From positions 1 through 38,351 of the forward strand of contig NW_003147728.1 in NCBI RefSeq assembly GCF_000003605.2: a stretch of DNA of 38,351 nucleotides, given 5' to 3'. Source of the DNA: Saccoglossus kowalevskii (taxonomy: Eukaryota > Hemichordata > Enteropneusta > Harrimaniidae). The translations under genes and the position numbers were made by a program. Shown here in pieces: positions 38,101 to 38,351 of the stretch (positions are counted from its first letter, which is position 1; each line of letters starts with the position of its first letter). Under the pieces are notes generated by a model. The model was not told the origin of the DNA. It was given only the letters and a program-made list of their open reading frames with translations, and searched no databases.

Positions 38101-38215
38101 TGAGTAGCTTATTTACATAATGTAGCATATGAGTAGCATATTTACATAATGTAGGATATGAGTAACTCATTTACATAATGTGCGCTGTGAGTATCTTATT
38201 TACATAATGTAGATA
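38101..38215 (+). repeat. M cassette that has lost its M element
   Basis: All four cassette monomers are present (CTT/AGCATA, GCATA/AGGATA, AACTC/GCGCTG, TATCTT), but the fourth ends GTAGATA (28 bp) and runs directly into an ATT/GCGCTG chimera. At the matching place in the 28 kb copy (offset 9,449) M element 14 begins at 28768. About 170 bp spanning M and its flank has been lost here. Confidence 0.8.
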
Positions 38216-38330
38216 TGAGTAGATTATTTACATAATGTGCGCTGTGAGTAGATTATTTACATAATGTAGATATGAGTAGCCCTTTTACATAATGTGCGCT
38301 GTGAGTAGATTATTTACATACTGTGGGATA

Positions 38331-38351
38331 TGAGTAGCTCATTTACATATG
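38331..38351 (+). repeat. Incomplete last monomer at the window edge
   Basis: The final unit stops after 21 bases and reads ACATATG where ACATAATG is expected, one A short. The preceding ACATACTGTGGGATA tail also occurs near 29044. The array clearly continues beyond the window; the missing A may be a real variant or end-of-sequence error. Confidence 0.6.

Larger units (their letters stand above)
1..38351 (+). repeat. 29-bp / 58-bp dimeric satellite array filling the window
   Basis: Head-to-tail tandem array with no interruption and no inverted units. The monomer is 29 bp (28 bp in the common TAGCCTTTTAC variant, rarely 30-31 bp). Types A (left ATT, tail AGGATA) and B (left CTC or CCC, tail GCGCTG) alternate and give a 58-bp dimer. 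They share TGAGTAG at positions 1-7 and ATTTACATAATGT at 11-23. Other left halves seen are CTT, TATCTT, GCATA, TATTCC, GGCC, CTTTT, CTAA and TTT; other tails are AGCATA, GCACTG, GTGCTG, GCGATG, GCGTTG and ACGATA. Forward stops at monomer positions 1 (TGA), 5 (TAG) and 18 (TAA) fall in three different frames, so no long + strand ORF can exist; the minus strand is closed at least every two monomers. There is no gene anywhere in the 38 kb. It most likely is eukaryotic satellite or large minisatellite DNA. The species is not identifiable, and true array length may differ from this assembly. Confidence 0.97.

Noticed and set aside
1-38351. CRISPR array (regular ~29-bp units that might look like repeat plus spacer)
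   Set aside because: The alternating A and B units are 79% alike and contiguous. No unique spacers, leader or cas genes are present.
1-38351. Protein-coding repeats or long ORFs
   Set aside because: TGA, TAG and TAA at monomer positions 1, 5 and 18 close all three + frames in nearly every monomer. Minus-strand TTA and TCA complements close each frame within two monomers.
1-38351. Yeast-type replication origin (ACS WTTTAYRTTTW) in each monomer
   Set aside because: ATTTACATAAT matches 9 of 11, but both mismatches are in the conserved TTT. Such AT-rich near matches are common, and nothing points to a budding yeast.
1-38351. Plasmid iterons or a bacterial VNTR
   Set aside because: About 1,320 copies over 38 kb with HOR structure is far beyond any iteron set or typical bacterial VNTR, and no bacterial gene is present.
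1-38351. Telomeric or subtelomeric repeat
   Set aside because: No TTAGGG, TTTAGGG, TTAGG or related runs anywhere. A subtelomeric position cannot be excluded, but nothing in the window shows it.

Overview
The whole 38,351-base window is one uninterrupted head-to-tail tandem array. I see no gene, RNA gene, transposon, telomere repeat or unique flanking DNA. The basic unit is 29 bp, about 1,320 copies, all in the same orientation. Two monomer types normally alternate and make a 58-bp dimer. Type A reads TGAGTAG-ATT-ATTTACATAATGT-AGGATA. Type B reads TGAGTAG-CTC (or CCC)-ATTTACATAATGT-GCGCTG. They agree at 23 of 29 positions. The dimer is about 33% GC, and G exceeds C on the given strand. All three + strand frames meet a stop in essentially every monomer, and each minus frame is closed at least every second monomer, so the array cannot encode a protein of normal size.

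The organism cannot be named from this sequence. A multi-kilobase array with dimeric and higher-order organisation is typical of eukaryotic satellite or large minisatellite DNA (pericentromeric, subtelomeric, or on a sex or supernumerary chromosome). The window starts exactly at a monomer boundary and ends inside a monomer, so both array ends lie outside it.

Above the dimer lie several layers. (1) Named variant monomers recur as markers: an ATATACTTTG-tailed unit (13 copies), an ATTTGCAT unit (6), a GACTAGTC unit (7), and others. (2) A strongly diverged 58-bp element, called M here, occurs 17 times. It replaces one dimer almost without length change and always sits in the same cassette of variant monomers. 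(3) Higher-order repeats (HORs) are visible: a 923-bp duplication at 3.2-5.3 kb, 607 bp at 5.9-7.1 kb, 377 bp at 17.4-18.5 kb, 983 bp at 20.3-22.7 kb, 928 bp at 29.9-32.2 kb and 870 bp at 33.2-34.9 kb. (4) Blocks of 0.5-1.8 kb recur 4-21 kb apart, so the window is a mosaic of shuffled copies.

Region by region: 0-5.3 kb holds dimers, the first M and the 923-bp duplication. 5.3-9.6 kb has three M elements and the 607-bp and 1,878-bp offset duplications. 9.6-17.3 kb is mostly plain A/B dimers with three M elements and copies of the 1.7-3.1 kb block. 17.3-19.7 kb has the 377-bp HOR and the founder-like block of the 928-bp HOR. 19.7-25.1 kb is M-rich and has the 983-bp HOR. 25.1-29.9 kb is plain dimers with one M. 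29.9-34.9 kb has the 928-bp and 870-bp HORs joined by a visible junction near 32.24 kb. 34.9-38.35 kb has the last M, a copy of the 15.4-15.9 kb block, and a cassette that has lost its M.

The most notable observations are the M element with its fixed context and fixed distances, the nested in-register HORs, variants consistent with CpG decay, and recurring short matches to known DNA-binding motifs (POU octamer, PAR-bZIP core, left half of the CENP-B box). The motif matches are hypotheses only. All counts and alignments here were made by eye.
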